Shown here in pieces: positions 1-8,166 of a DNA stretch of 64,000 nucleotides. The notes beneath the pieces were generated by a model. That model was not told the origin of the DNA. It made no database searches and worked only from the letters and a program-made list of their open reading frames with translations. Each line of letters begins with the position of its first letter. Position 1 is the stretch's first letter. The position numbers were made by a program, and so were the translations under genes. Origin of the DNA: Phenylobacterium sp. (GTDB lineage: Bacteria; Pseudomonadota; Alphaproteobacteria; Caulobacterales; Caulobacteraceae); the NCBI RefSeq assembly GCF_030697925.1, contig NZ_JAUYOJ010000013.1, forward strand, positions 1-64,000. The letters run 5' to 3'.

Positions 1-58
<58 letters not shown>

Positions 59-153
59 ATTCGTCGTTCGGGACCTGTCGAGCCCCGGCGGCGAGGGCGC
101 GGAACATACTTGAAGCGCGGCCGAAAGCAAGGCGTGGGGACAAGGGAAATTTC

Positions 154-504
154 ATGGCCAGGCGAGACCTCACCGGAGCGGTGAATTTCCGTTACCTGGA
201 AGACTTTGCACGCGGCGACGAGGCGATGATCGACGAGGTCCTGGCCCTGTTCCGCGAACAGGCCGACATGTGGTCGGGAATGCTGGATCCGGCCTCCGAA
301 GGCTGGCGCGATGCGGTCCACACCATCAAGGGGGCGGCGCGGGGCGTGGGAGCCTTCGATCTGGGCGACGTATGCGCCGCGGCCGAAGAGTCGGGACCAA
401 CGGGCCTGGACGCCGTGCGCGACGCCCTGGACCTAGCCCTGGCCGATATCGCCGCCTACGCCCACGAGCGGGCGATTCAGTCGCTGCGCGCGCCGCGCAA
501 CTGA
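154..504 (+). CDS. Hpt domain phosphotransfer protein
   Basis: A 116-residue, single-domain histidine phosphotransfer protein. The motif HTIKGAARGVGA starts at His56, which is the expected phospho-accepting residue, and fits the Hpt pattern H-x-[IL]-K-G. The remainder is predicted to be helical, consistent with a four-helix Hpt bundle. It has no kinase or receiver domain, so it should relay phosphate between partners encoded elsewhere. It follows the tRNA-Lys gene divergently, and its 3' end overlaps the convergent chorismate mutase gene by 28 bases. Its partners cannot be told from the sequence. Confidence 0.85.
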   Translation: MARRDLTGAVNFRYLEDFARGDEAMIDEVLALFREQADMWSGMLDPASEGWRDAVHTIKGAARGVGAFDLGDVCAAAEESGPTGLDAVRDALDLALADIAAYAHERAIQSLRAPRN

Positions 505-809
505 TCCCAGACGCCGAACTCATAGGCGATGCAGCGGTCGATCAGTAACCGCCACACTGGTTCGGCTATGCCTTCCGAGAGGCCGGCCTCGCGGGCGTTC
601 GCCTTCACCTTGGCGACCACGTCCTCGATGCGGGCGGTGTCCAGCACCGTGGCGCGGTCGGTCTTGATGCGGGCGGCGGCGTCCATGTAGCGCTGGCGCT
701 CGGCCAGCAGCAGGACGAGGGCGCGGTCCAAGGCGTCGACGCCCTTGCGGACGTCGACCATGGTCTCGCAGTCGGCGGGGAGGGGCCGATCTTCGGTCAA
801 CAGGGTCAT
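477..809 (-). CDS. chorismate mutase, AroQ class
   Basis: A 110-residue, all-helical protein with the layout of monofunctional AroQ chorismate mutases, which convert chorismate to prephenate in phenylalanine/tyrosine synthesis. Arg21, Arg38 and Lys49 lie where the AroQ active site has its Arg/Arg/Lys set (RKGVDALDRA, LLLAERQR, RIKTDRA). The C-terminal helix with IDRCIAYE is typical of the small PchB-like subgroup. The protein has no signal peptide, so it is cytoplasmic. It lies 12 bases downstream of the LysR gene on the same strand and could share its transcript. An isochorismate-pyruvate lyase role (PchB) is possible but nothing nearby supports salicylate synthesis. Confidence 0.82.
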   Translation of the reverse strand: MTLLTEDRPLPADCETMVDVRKGVDALDRALVLLLAERQRYMDAAARIKTDRATVLDTARIEDVVAKVKANAREAGLSEGIAEPVWRLLIDRCIAYEFGVWDQLRGARSD

Positions 810-821
810 GGGGCTCTAGGA

Positions 822-1778
822 CTAAATCCCGGCGCCATTGTCCAGGCTTCTCAGCGCCGCCTCGTGCGCCTCGGCCTCTGCGGCGATCCAGTTGATGAAG
901 GCCTTGACCTGCGGCAGGCGGCCCTTGGCCTTCGGATGGACCACGTAATAGGCGAAATCCACCGTGGTCGTGATGTCCAGCGGGGTGATCAGCCGGCCGG
1001 CGTCCAGGTCGGCCTGGGCCAGGGTGCGCTTGGCCAGCGCCACGCCGCGGCCGTTGAGCGCCGCCTCGATCACCAGGCTCGACTGGTTGAACCGGGGACC
1101 GCGTGCGCCGTCGATGCTGCGCAGGCCCCGCGCCGCCAGCCACATGGTCCAGTCGGGGCAGGAATCGTCGGGTTCCGGCGAGCCGTCGTGCAGCAGGATG
1201 TGGTTGGCGAGATCGGCTGGGGAGTTCAGCGGCTGGGATTCGGCCAAGGCCGGGCTCAGGACCGGGATCACGGTCTCGCCGATCAGCCGGCGGACCTCCA
1301 AGCCCGGATAGCGCCCGGCGCCGTAGCGGATGGCCACGTCCACCTCGCCGGCGGTCAGATCGACCAGTTCCAGGCCGGCCGACAGCCAGACGTCGACCTG
1401 AGGATGCAGTTCCTCGAACCGTCCCAGGCGCGGCACCAGCCACTTGGCCGCGAAGGAGGGGGCGGCCGTGAGGGTCAGGCGCCGGCCGTCAACGGCGGCG
1501 GTGAGCATGGAGGCGGCCTCGGCCAGGCGGTCGAAGGCTTCGCGCAGGGCGGGCAGGGCGGTCTGGGCCGCGTCGGTCAGCAACAGGCCCTTGGGCGTGC
1601 GCTTGAACAGCGCCGCGCCGACATACTCCTCAAGGTTCTGAATCTGCTGGCTGACCGCGCCGGGCGTCACCGAAAGCTCGTCGGCGGCGCGTGAGAAATT
1701 CAGGTGCCGCGCGGCGGCCTCAAACGCCCGCAGGGCGTTGAGTGGCGGCAAACGGCGGCGCTCGGTGTTTCTCTCCAT
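822..1778 (-). CDS. LysR-family transcriptional regulator, GcvA-like
   Basis: A 318-residue LysR regulator. The N-terminus LPPLNALRAFEAAARHLNF with the helix-turn-helix at residues 25-53 (FSRAADELSVTPGAVSQQI) is the pattern of the GcvA subgroup, followed by a periplasmic-binding-like effector domain. The start at 1778 is chosen because AGGA lies about 9 bases upstream; an in-frame start at 1847 would add 23 residues of unlikely composition. The gene is divergent from the sulfate-reduction operon (176 bases between starts), so regulation of cys genes is conceivable, but no glycine-cleavage genes are nearby and the target is unknown. Confidence 0.85.
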   Translation of the reverse strand: MERNTERRRLPPLNALRAFEAAARHLNFSRAADELSVTPGAVSQQIQNLEEYVGAALFKRTPKGLLLTDAAQTALPALREAFDRLAEAASMLTAAVDGRRLTLTAAPSFAAKWLVPRLGRFEELHPQVDVWLSAGLELVDLTAGEVDVAIRYGAGRYPGLEVRRLIGETVIPVLSPALAESQPLNSPADLANHILLHDGSPEPDDSCPDWTMWLAARGLRSIDGARGPRFNQSSLVIEAALNGRGVALAKRTLAQADLDAGRLITPLDITTTVDFAYYVVHPKAKGRLPQVKAFINWIAAEAEAHEAALRSLDNGAGI

Positions 1779-1889
1779 CAAGTTTTCCTGACAGCCCCGG
1801 CAGAAGTCCTTGGGTTGCGAATTGGGGCCTCGGCGACCAGTTTGCAACCGTCCGCAGTCGTATCGGCCCTTTCGTCGGCGGGCAAACCG

Positions 1890-1915
1890 GCGGGGCGGGC
1901 GCCAGCCCGTCCCGC
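1890..1915 (+). promoter_or_regulatory. leader hairpin ahead of the cys operon
   Basis: An 11-base-pair stem (GCGGGGCGGGC paired with GCCCGTCCCGC, one G-U wobble) with a GCCA loop. It ends 39 bases before the cobA start. There is no U-tract, so it is not a classical terminator; an attenuation or mRNA-stability role is inference. Confidence 0.4.
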
Positions 1916-1934
1916 TCCGATTTCAGAGTTTAGC

Positions 1935-1951
1935 CTTTAGAGAACCTAAAG
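1935..1951. promoter_or_regulatory. CTTTAG-N5-CTAAAG dyad just before cobA
   Basis: A perfect 6-base inverted repeat with a 5-base spacer, ending 3 bases before the ATG at 1955, where the ribosome-binding site should be. No normal Shine-Dalgarno sequence is visible here. It could be an operator or a small RNA hairpin that occludes initiation. Confidence 0.35.
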
Positions 1952-1954
1952 CCT

Positions 1955-2803
1955 ATGTCCCAAAACAAGCCCAAGGCGAAGGAGACCAAGCGCCTCGTCG
2001 TCCTCGGCGGACGGGGCGATCGCGCGGCCGGAACCGTTTGGCTGGTGGGCGCGGGTCCGGGCGATCCAGACCTGTTGACGATCAAGGCCTTGAAGGTCCT
2101 GCAGACCGCCGACGTCGTGGTGCACGACGGCCTGGTCTCCGACGAAATTCTCGACCTGGCGCCCTCGCGGGCGCGGCGGATTTCGGTGGCCAAGCGCAAG
2201 TCGCGCCATTCCTACGCCCAGGACGAAATCAACAGGATGCTGGTCGCCTTCGCCCAGGACGGCCTGACCGTCGTGCGGCTGAAGGGCGGCGACCCGTTCA
2301 TCTTCGGACGGGGCGGCGAGGAGCTCGAGGCCTGCCGGGCCGCGGGCGTCGAGTGCAAGGTCGTTCCCGGCGTCACCGCGGCCCTGGCCGCCGCCGCCGA
2401 CGCCGGCGCGCCCCTGACCCATCGCGGCTCGGCCCAGGCTGTGACGTTCGTCACCGGCCATGCCTCGACCGGCCGGGTTCCGGATTTGGACTGGCCGAGC
2501 CTGGCCAAGGCCAACCAGACCGTCGTGATCTATATGGGCGTCTCGACCGCGGCGGGGATCTCCGCGCGCCTGATCGGCGCCGGCCGGGCGGGCTCCACCC
2601 CGGCCCTGATCGTCGAGAACGCCAGCCGCGCCGACGAGCGCCGCGTGGTCACCACCCTGGCCGCCCTGCCGGACGCCGCCGCCCAGGTGGCCGGACCGGC
2701 CCTGCTGATCGTCGGCGAGGCCATGGCGCTCGCCCAGGCGGGGACCGCCGGAATTGTCTCACATGTCGAGGCTCGCGGCCGCGAGCGGGGAGTGAAGTCT
2801 TGA
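1955..2803 (+). CDS. cobA: uroporphyrinogen-III C-methyltransferase (siroheme synthesis)
   Basis: A 282-residue SAM-dependent SUMT that methylates uroporphyrinogen III at C2 and C7 to precorrin-2, the siroheme precursor. The family motifs are present: VGAGPGDPDLLT (residues 31-42), VRLKGGDPFIFGRGGEE (107-123) and VVPGVTAA (136-143). It lacks the N-terminal dehydrogenase/ferrochelatase half of trifunctional CysG, so those steps must be supplied elsewhere. It is the first gene of a tightly packed operon with cysI, whose product needs siroheme. Its stop overlaps the TTG start of the next gene. The first ~25 residues are poorly conserved in character and a later start is possible. Confidence 0.92.
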   Translation: MSQNKPKAKETKRLVVLGGRGDRAAGTVWLVGAGPGDPDLLTIKALKVLQTADVVVHDGLVSDEILDLAPSRARRISVAKRKSRHSYAQDEINRMLVAFAQDGLTVVRLKGGDPFIFGRGGEELEACRAAGVECKVVPGVTAALAAAADAGAPLTHRGSAQAVTFVTGHASTGRVPDLDWPSLAKANQTVVIYMGVSTAAGISARLIGAGRAGSTPALIVENASRADERRVVTTLAALPDAAAQVAGPALLIVGEAMALAQAGTAGIVSHVEARGRERGVKS

Positions 2804-3156
2804 AAGCCCTGACCGCAAACCGGCTGGACGACGGCGAGGTGGTGTTCTGGAAGTCCGGGCGCTGGGTCGAGCGGTTCGCCGAGGCCGAGCTGTTCGCCGA
2901 CCCCGAGACCGGCGAGGCCGCCGAGGCCCACGCCAAGAACCAGCCGACCGCCGTGGTCGACGCCTATCTGATCGACCTGGTGGAGAGCGAGGGCCTGTGG
3001 GCGCCGCTCAGCTACCGCGAACGCATCCGGGCGCTCGGCCCCACCAACCACCTCGGCCACGGCAAACAGGCCGAGGGCGGGGCGGCCATCGAGGCCCTGC
3101 AGCACGCCTCGGGCGCGGCGCGCTCGACCGGCCGCGTCAACCTGATCAAGCGCTAG
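2800..3156 (+). CDS. DUF2849 protein of the sulfite-reductase operon
   Basis: A 118-residue protein of the DUF2849 family, commonly found between siroheme methyltransferase and sulfite/nitrite reductase genes in alphaproteobacteria. It begins with TTG at 2800, overlapping the cobA stop in the tetranucleotide TTGA, with GGGGAG upstream. The product starts KALTANRLDDGEVVFW and has many acidic residues and no membrane segment or cysteine. Its biochemical role is not established; context suggests an accessory role in sulfite reduction. Any ATG start in this frame would truncate the conserved N-terminus. Confidence 0.8.
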   Translation: MKALTANRLDDGEVVFWKSGRWVERFAEAELFADPETGEAAEAHAKNQPTAVVDAYLIDLVESEGLWAPLSYRERIRALGPTNHLGHGKQAEGGAAIEALQHASGAARSTGRVNLIKR

Positions 3157-3171
3157 GAGAGGAGGGAGCCA

Positions 3172-4827
3172 ATGTACCAGTACGACACCCTCGATAAGGA
3201 ATTCCTGGCCGACCGCGCCGCCGAGTTCCGCGAACAGGTGGCCCGCCGCCTGGCCGGCGAGATCACCGAAGACCAGTTCAAGATGATCCGGCTGATGAAC
3301 GGCCTCTATCTGCAGCTCCACGCCTACATGCTGCGGGTGGCGATCCCCTACGGCTCGCTGAATCCGGTCCAGCTCCGCGCCCTGGCCGAGATCGGCCGCA
3401 AGTACGACAAGGGCTACGGCCACTTCACCACGCGCCAGAACCTGCAGTTCCATTGGATCAAGCTGGCCGACACCCCGGCGATCCTGGACGAGCTGGCGGC
3501 TGTGGACATGCACGCCATCCAGACCAGCGGCAACTGCATCCGCAACGTCACCGCCGACCCCTATGCCGGCGCCACGGCGGAAGAGATCGACGATCCGCGC
3601 GTCTGGTCTGAGGCGATCCGCCAGTGGTCCAGCCTGCACCCGGAATTCTCGTTCCTGCCGCGCAAGTTCAAGATCGCCATCACGGCCTCGGCCAAGGACC
3701 GCACGGCGGCTAAGGTGCACGACATCGGCTTGATGGTCCGCCGCGCCCGCGACGGGACCCTGGGCTTCGAGGTGATCGTCGGCGGCGGCCTGGGGCGCAC
3801 GCCCTATGTCGGCCCGACCATTCGTGAGTTCCTGCCCGCCAACCGGCTGTTCTCGTACCTGGAGGCGGTGCTGCGGGTCTATAACCGCCACGGCCGGCGC
3901 GACAACAGCTACAAGGCCCGGATCAAGATCCTGGTCGCGGCCCTGGGCGCCGAGGAGTTCGCCCGTCAGGTCGAGGCCGAGTGGGAAAAGGTGGGCGCCG
4001 CCGGCGACCTGCCCGACACCGAGATCGCCCGCATTCGCGGCGCCTTCGCCCCCACCAGCTTTGACACCCTGGTCAATCGTTCGGAGGCCTTCGAGGAAGC
4101 CAAGGCGGCCGACCCGATCTTCGCCCGTTGGGCGCGCAACAACCTGCGCCCGCATAAGCGCCCCGGCTATTCCATCGTCGAGATCTCGCTGAAGGGTATC
4201 GGCGACACGCCCGGCGACGCCAGTTCCGACCAGATGGATCTGGTGGCGGACTTGGCCGAACGTTACGGCCAGGACGACATCCGGGTGACCCACGAGCAGA
4301 ATCTGGTCCTGCCGCATGTGAAGCTGGACGACCTGGCCGTGGTCCATGCCGAACTGCGGCGCGCGGGCCTCGCCACGCCGAACGTCAACCTGATCTCCGA
4401 CATCATCGCCTGCCCGGGGCTGGACTACTGCGCCCTGGCCAATGCGCGGGCGATTCCCATCGCCCAGGACATCGCGCGCAAGTTCGAGAACCAAGACCGC
4501 GCCGAGCTGATCGGCGAGCTGAAGATCAAGATCAGCGGCTGCATCAACGCCTGCGGCCACCACCACATCGGCCATATCGGCATCCTGGGCGTCGATAAGA
4601 AGGGTGAGGAGTTCTACCAGCTCACCCTGGGCGGCTCCGGCGCCGAGGACGCGGCGGTGGGCTCCATGCTGGGTCCGGCCTTGCCGGCCAACCGCGTGGC
4701 CGAGGCCATCGACGTCCTGGTCGACGTCTATCTGCGCGAGCGCCAGGACGAGGAGCGCTTCCTCGACACCGTGCGCCGCACCGGCGTCGCCCCGTTCAAG
4801 GAGGCCGTCTATGCCGACGCGAATTAA
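3172..4827 (+). CDS. cysI: nitrite/sulfite reductase, siroheme-[4Fe-4S] hemoprotein
   Basis: A 551-residue assimilatory reductase that takes sulfite to sulfide (or nitrite to ammonia) by six electrons. The duplicated ferredoxin-like half-domains are recognisable, and the cofactor ligands are Cys414 and Cys420 (CPGLDYC) plus Cys457 and Cys461 (CINAC), the family signature C-x5-C...C-x3-C for the coupled siroheme and [4Fe-4S] cluster. The neighbours cobA and cysH favour sulfite as the substrate. No flavoprotein subunit (CysJ) is in the operon, so electrons probably come from ferredoxin, and a ferredoxin-NADP reductase gene lies just downstream. The Shine-Dalgarno GGAGGGAG precedes the ATG. Confidence 0.93.
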   Translation: MYQYDTLDKEFLADRAAEFREQVARRLAGEITEDQFKMIRLMNGLYLQLHAYMLRVAIPYGSLNPVQLRALAEIGRKYDKGYGHFTTRQNLQFHWIKLADTPAILDELAAVDMHAIQTSGNCIRNVTADPYAGATAEEIDDPRVWSEAIRQWSSLHPEFSFLPRKFKIAITASAKDRTAAKVHDIGLMVRRARDGTLGFEVIVGGGLGRTPYVGPTIREFLPANRLFSYLEAVLRVYNRHGRRDNSYKARIKILVAALGAEEFARQVEAEWEKVGAAGDLPDTEIARIRGAFAPTSFDTLVNRSEAFEEAKAADPIFARWARNNLRPHKRPGYSIVEISLKGIGDTPGDASSDQMDLVADLAERYGQDDIRVTHEQNLVLPHVKLDDLAVVHAELRRAGLATPNVNLISDIIACPGLDYCALANARAIPIAQDIARKFENQDRAELIGELKIKISGCINACGHHHIGHIGILGVDKKGEEFYQLTLGGSGAEDAAVGSMLGPALPANRVAEAIDVLVDVYLRERQDEERFLDTVRRTGVAPFKEAVYADAN

Positions 4828-5311
4828 GCTTCAGGCCGACGGGACCTTCGTCCTGGCCGAGGACCCGTTCACCCACGTCGGCGACGACGCGGGCCTGCCC
4901 CCCGGCGACGTGATCATCTCGCTGACCCGCTTCCAGGCGGAGGGCGACCGGCTGCTGTCGGAAGGCCGTTCGGTGGGGGTGCGCATCGAGCCGGCCGAGG
5001 AGGTCGAGACCCTGGCCTACGACCTGCCGCGGATCGCGGTGGTGGCGGTGGCCTTCCCCAAGTACCGCGACGGTCGGGCCTATACCGCCGCGCGGCTGCT
5101 GCGCGAGCGCTACGGCTTCAAGGGCGAGATCCGCGCCGTGGGCGACGTCCTGCGCGAGCAGGCGGGCTTCATGGTCCGCACCGGCATGGACGCCTTCGAG
5201 CCCGCCGACGGCTCGACCCCCGAGCAATGGGCCCACGTCGCCCATCGTCAACGTCATGTCTATCAACGCGCCGCCGATAGCCGGCTTCCGGCCTTCGCGG
5301 AACGGGAGTGA
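4811..5311 (+). CDS. DUF934 protein of the sulfate-assimilation operon
   Basis: A 166-residue DUF934 protein, a family almost always encoded between cysI and cysH. The ATG at 4811 lies inside the end of cysI (17-base overlap), indicating translational coupling. The core VEVETLAYDLPRIAVVA-type region and GRAYTAARLLRERYGFKGE (about residues 95-113) carry the conserved residues of the family. It has no catalytic signature that I recognise. Association alone suggests an accessory role in sulfite reduction or sulfide handling. Confidence 0.85.
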   Translation: MPTRIKLQADGTFVLAEDPFTHVGDDAGLPPGDVIISLTRFQAEGDRLLSEGRSVGVRIEPAEEVETLAYDLPRIAVVAVAFPKYRDGRAYTAARLLRERYGFKGEIRAVGDVLREQAGFMVRTGMDAFEPADGSTPEQWAHVAHRQRHVYQRAADSRLPAFAERE

Positions 5312-5316
5312 TGCGT

Positions 5317-6054
5317 ATGGCTTTCGATAATATCGAGCGTCCCTCGCTCGCCGCCCGCCTGGACGCCGAACTGCGTCACGCCCATCCGGTCACCGTGCTG
5401 GAATCGGCGGTCGAGGCCTTCGGCGACAGACTGGCCCTGGTCTCGTCCTTCGGGGCGGAGTCGGTGGTGCTGCTGCACATGATCTCGAAGATCAAACCGG
5501 ACACCCCGGTGCTGTTCCTCGACACCGGCATGCTGTTCGGCCAGACCCTCGACTATCGAAAGATCCTGGCGGCCAAGCTCGGCCTCACCGAGGTGCGCGA
5601 CCTGCGCCCGCACTACCAGGACCTGGCCACCGCCGATCCCGAGGCCAAGCTCTGGCAGACCGACACGGACGCCTGCTGCAACGTCCGCAAGGTGATCCCG
5701 CTGGATCGCGCCCTGGCCGATTTCGACGCCTGGATCACCGGCCGCAAGCGTTTCCATGGGGGCGACCGTCTGTCGCTGCCGGTCGTGGAGCCGGCCGAGA
5801 CCCAGGTGAAGTTCAACCCGCTGGCCAACTGGGGCAAGGCCGAGCTCGACGCCTATATGGCCGAGCATGACCTGCCGGCCCATCCGCTTGTGGCGCAAGG
5901 CTTCCCGTCGATCGGCTGCTGGCCCTGCACCAAGCCGGTGGAGGAGGGCGAGGACGTCCGCGCCGGCCGCTGGGCGGGCCAGGACAAGACCGAGTGCGGC
6001 ATCCACGTCGCTCGCGCCCCCGGCGCGGTCACCAACGTCGGCGGCGACATTTGA
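5317..6054 (+). CDS. cysH: adenylyl-sulfate (APS)-type reductase
   Basis: A 245-residue reductase that uses thioredoxin to convert APS (or PAPS) to sulfite. The PP-loop-like SSFGAESVVLLH is near residue 45. Two cysteine pairs, Cys120-Cys121 (DACCNVRK) and Cys201-x2-Cys204 (CWPC), are the [4Fe-4S] ligands that mark the APS-specific class, and the catalytic Cys227 is in ECGIH. The ATG at 5317 is preferred because GGGAG ends 8 bases upstream; GTG at 5308 and ATG at 5311 are also in frame and overlap the DUF934 stop. It is the last gene of the operon; no sulfate adenylyltransferase is in the window. Confidence 0.92.
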   Translation: MAFDNIERPSLAARLDAELRHAHPVTVLESAVEAFGDRLALVSSFGAESVVLLHMISKIKPDTPVLFLDTGMLFGQTLDYRKILAAKLGLTEVRDLRPHYQDLATADPEAKLWQTDTDACCNVRKVIPLDRALADFDAWITGRKRFHGGDRLSLPVVEPAETQVKFNPLANWGKAELDAYMAEHDLPAHPLVAQGFPSIGCWPCTKPVEEGEDVRAGRWAGQDKTECGIHVARAPGAVTNVGGDI

Positions 6055-6079
6055 ACCGCCGATCAGCTAAAGTCGCATC

Positions 6080-6892
6080 ATGACCGAGATCCTCGCCCCG
6101 GCCGCGCCGACCAAGAAAGCCGGCGCCTTCTTCACCGAGACCGTCACCTGGGTCCAGCACTGGACGCCGGAACTGTTCTCGTTCCGCACGACCCGCGACC
6201 CGAGCCTGCGCTTCCAGAGCGGCCAGTTCCTGATGGTCGGGCTGGAGGTCGACGGCAAGCCGCTGGTGCGCGCCTATTCGGTGGCCTCGCCGGCCTGGCA
6301 CGACGAGCTGGAATTCTATTCGATCAAGGTCCAGGACGGCCCGCTGACCTCGCGCCTGCAGAAGATCAAGGTGGGCGACCAGATCCTGATCGGCCGCAAA
6401 CCCACCGGCACCCTGGTGCTGGACGGCCTGAAGCCCGGCAAGCGGCTCTACATGCTGGGCACCGGCACGGGCCTGGCGCCGTGGCTCAGCCTGGCGCGCG
6501 ATCCCGAGGTCTATGACCGGTTCGAACAGGTGATCGTCACCCACACTGTGCGCGCCGTCGCCGACCTGAACTATCGCGAGCTGTTCGAGCACGAACTGGC
6601 GCACGACGAAATCCTCAGCGAGGTGATCGGAGGCAAGCTTACCTACTACCCGACCGTGACCCGCGAGCCGTTCAAGACCCAGGGCCGGATCACCGACCTG
6701 ATCGCGTCGGGCAAGCTGTTCGAGGACCTGGGCCTGCCGTCGCTGGACCCGGCCGTCGACCGCCTGATGCTGTGCGGCGGGCCATCGGTCCTGGCCGACC
6801 TCAAGGCGCTGCTGGAAGCCCGCGGCTACCAGGAAGGCTCCCTGGCCAATCCGGGCGACTACGTCCTGGAACGCGCCTTCGTCGAGACCTGA
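6080..6892 (+). CDS. fpr: ferredoxin--NADP+ reductase
   Basis: A 270-residue FAD enzyme of the bacterial Fpr class. RAYSVASPAWHDELEFY (from about residue 63) is the FAD-binding region, LGTGTGLAPWLSLARD is the NADP pyrophosphate loop (about 130-145), and CGGPSVLADLK is the C-terminal nicotinamide region. The terminal VERAFVET-like end is typical of this class. It lies 25 bases after cysH and may be co-transcribed, in which case it would pass NADPH electrons through ferredoxin to the sulfite reductase. Its 3' end overlaps the convergent ATPase gene by 34 bases. Confidence 0.9.
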   Translation: MTEILAPAAPTKKAGAFFTETVTWVQHWTPELFSFRTTRDPSLRFQSGQFLMVGLEVDGKPLVRAYSVASPAWHDELEFYSIKVQDGPLTSRLQKIKVGDQILIGRKPTGTLVLDGLKPGKRLYMLGTGTGLAPWLSLARDPEVYDRFEQVIVTHTVRAVADLNYRELFEHELAHDEILSEVIGGKLTYYPTVTREPFKTQGRITDLIASGKLFEDLGLPSLDPAVDRLMLCGGPSVLADLKALLEARGYQEGSLANPGDYVLERAFVET

Positions 6893-7422
6893 TCGACGAC
6901 CTTCAGTACGAACTCCGCCCGGTCCTCGACGCTGGCCAGGGGCAGGATCACCGGCTCGTAGGCCAGGTCGCGGCAGTTGGCGAGGATGAGGCTGTGAACC
7001 TGCGCGGATTCGTCGAAAGTCTGTTTTCTTTCAGTGTCCTGGCCGTAGATCTTGCGCCAGGGCGGCGGCACGAAAACCGTCCTGTTGTAACGCCGTGTCC
7101 TTAGCGCCTCGAGGTGCCAGGGCGGTGGAGTGAAATGCGGTCCGCCGGTGTCGGGAATGCCGCGGTCGAAGAACACCCGCTCCTGCACATCGATCATCGA
7201 GTCGAAGATGGCGATGTCCGCCCGCGCCGTGCGCTCGCCATAGGCCTGGACGTCGAGCCAGGGCAGGGCCGAGCCGCCGGCCGCGACCTCATCGCGGATC
7301 ACCCGGCGATGGGTCTCCTCCACGCAGCGCTCGCCGCGGGCGCGCAGGTGCTCGATCAACGTGGTCTTGCCCACGCCGGGACCGCCGGTGAACAGGAAGA
7401 AGTTGGGTCTCGAGACGATCAT
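6859..7422 (-). CDS. AAA-type (AAA_28) P-loop ATPase/kinase-like protein
   Basis: A 187-residue single-domain P-loop protein. The Walker A motif GGPGVGKTT is at residues 13-21, followed by CVEETHRRVIRDE and VFFDRGIPDTGG, a layout shared with the AAA_28 group of small NTPases that includes predicted NAD-kinase-like and ATP-binding proteins. The start at 7422 is supported by GAGGA upstream; the frame is open further upstream but codes for a proline-rich run unlikely to be protein. The substrate is unknown. It has no partner gene: the neighbours are fpr (convergent) and a 3D-domain gene upstream. Confidence 0.75.
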   Translation of the reverse strand: MIVSRPNFFLFTGGPGVGKTTLIEHLRARGERCVEETHRRVIRDEVAAGGSALPWLDVQAYGERTARADIAIFDSMIDVQERVFFDRGIPDTGGPHFTPPPWHLEALRTRRYNRTVFVPPPWRKIYGQDTERKQTFDESAQVHSLILANCRDLAYEPVILPLASVEDRAEFVLKVVDQVSTKARSRT

Positions 7423-7511
7423 GGGAGTCCTCAAGCCATCAAGATTTGCGCCGGCGCGAGGCGGCGGCGTTGGGTCGGGCTTGGGAACAGGATCGGGCGT
7501 CGGCGCCGGCC

Positions 7512-7997
7512 TCAGGCCGGGGGACAACCCTTGAACTCGCCGGCCTTGGCGACGGTCAGCTTGGCGAGGTTCAGCGCCATGAGCGGCCGCATCGAGGACG
7601 AGCCGCGGCCGGTATAGAGGTCGATCTTCTCGCCCTTGATCGCCCCGCCGGTGTCGGAGGCGTACCAGTAGCCGTCGTGCTTGGAGCCGTCGGGCATGGG
7701 CAGGCCGACGGTTTCCTTGATGTAGAGCTTCGTGCGGCGCGGGATCAGGTTGCGATCGATGGCCACGGTGCGCATGGCGACCACCTTGCAGCCCAGCGAG
7801 TCGAGGGCGCCCACGCCCTTGGCGCCGGCGTGGTAGAGCGTGGCCTTCAGGCGGAACTGGGGCGTGCCCGGCAGGGTCCCGGTCAGGGCCGAAACGATCA
7901 GGTCCCCAATGGGATCCGAGGATGGCTCAGCCTGTGCGGTGGAAGCGGCCCCGAAGAGAAGGGGAAGGGCGGCAAGGGCGGCGAGGCGACGTCGCAT
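7512..7997 (-). CDS. secreted 3D-domain protein (MltA-like catalytic fold)
   Basis: A 161-residue exported protein with a signal peptide ending near residue 23 (STAQA). Three aspartates typical of the 3D domain are visible: Asp81 (AIDRNLIP), Asp115 (ASDTGG) and Asp126 (KIDLYTG). This double-psi beta-barrel domain occurs in lytic transglycosylases such as MltA and in resuscitation factors, so it probably cleaves or binds peptidoglycan in the periplasm. GGAG lies 9 bases before the ATG. It lacks the other MltA domain, so whether it is enzymatically active alone is uncertain. Confidence 0.82.
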   Translation of the reverse strand: MRRRLAALAALPLLFGAASTAQAEPSSDPIGDLIVSALTGTLPGTPQFRLKATLYHAGAKGVGALDSLGCKVVAMRTVAIDRNLIPRRTKLYIKETVGLPMPDGSKHDGYWYASDTGGAIKGEKIDLYTGRGSSSMRPLMALNLAKLTVAKAGEFKGCPPA

Positions 7998-8166
7998 GAC
8001 GGCGGCTCCTTCGTCGTTGATCTGTGCAGCAGGGTCTTGGGTACCCGGACTCAGGGTTGCGAGTCAAATCGGCTTGCAGGCCAGCTAACAGGAACCCCCG
8101 AAGAGCTTGGCTTGCGAACGGCTCGCCCTTGGCTATTGGATTCCTTGTCCAGCAAGGGAATTGGTC

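Noticed and set aside
1779-1954. SAM-II or other known riboswitch upstream of cobA
   Set aside because: No pseudoknot-like pairing or known consensus could be recognised; only a simple hairpin and a short dyad are seen.
1810-2799. Continuous frame upstream of the DUF2849 gene
   Set aside because: It is the out-of-frame read through cobA (Arg/Gly-rich); the real gene starts at TTG 2800.
2530-4575. 681-codon open frame on the minus strand opposite cysI
   Set aside because: Shadow of codon bias in a GC-rich gene; its translation is low-complexity (many Gly, Ala, Asp, Val, Gln) and the plus-strand cysI has clear cofactor motifs.
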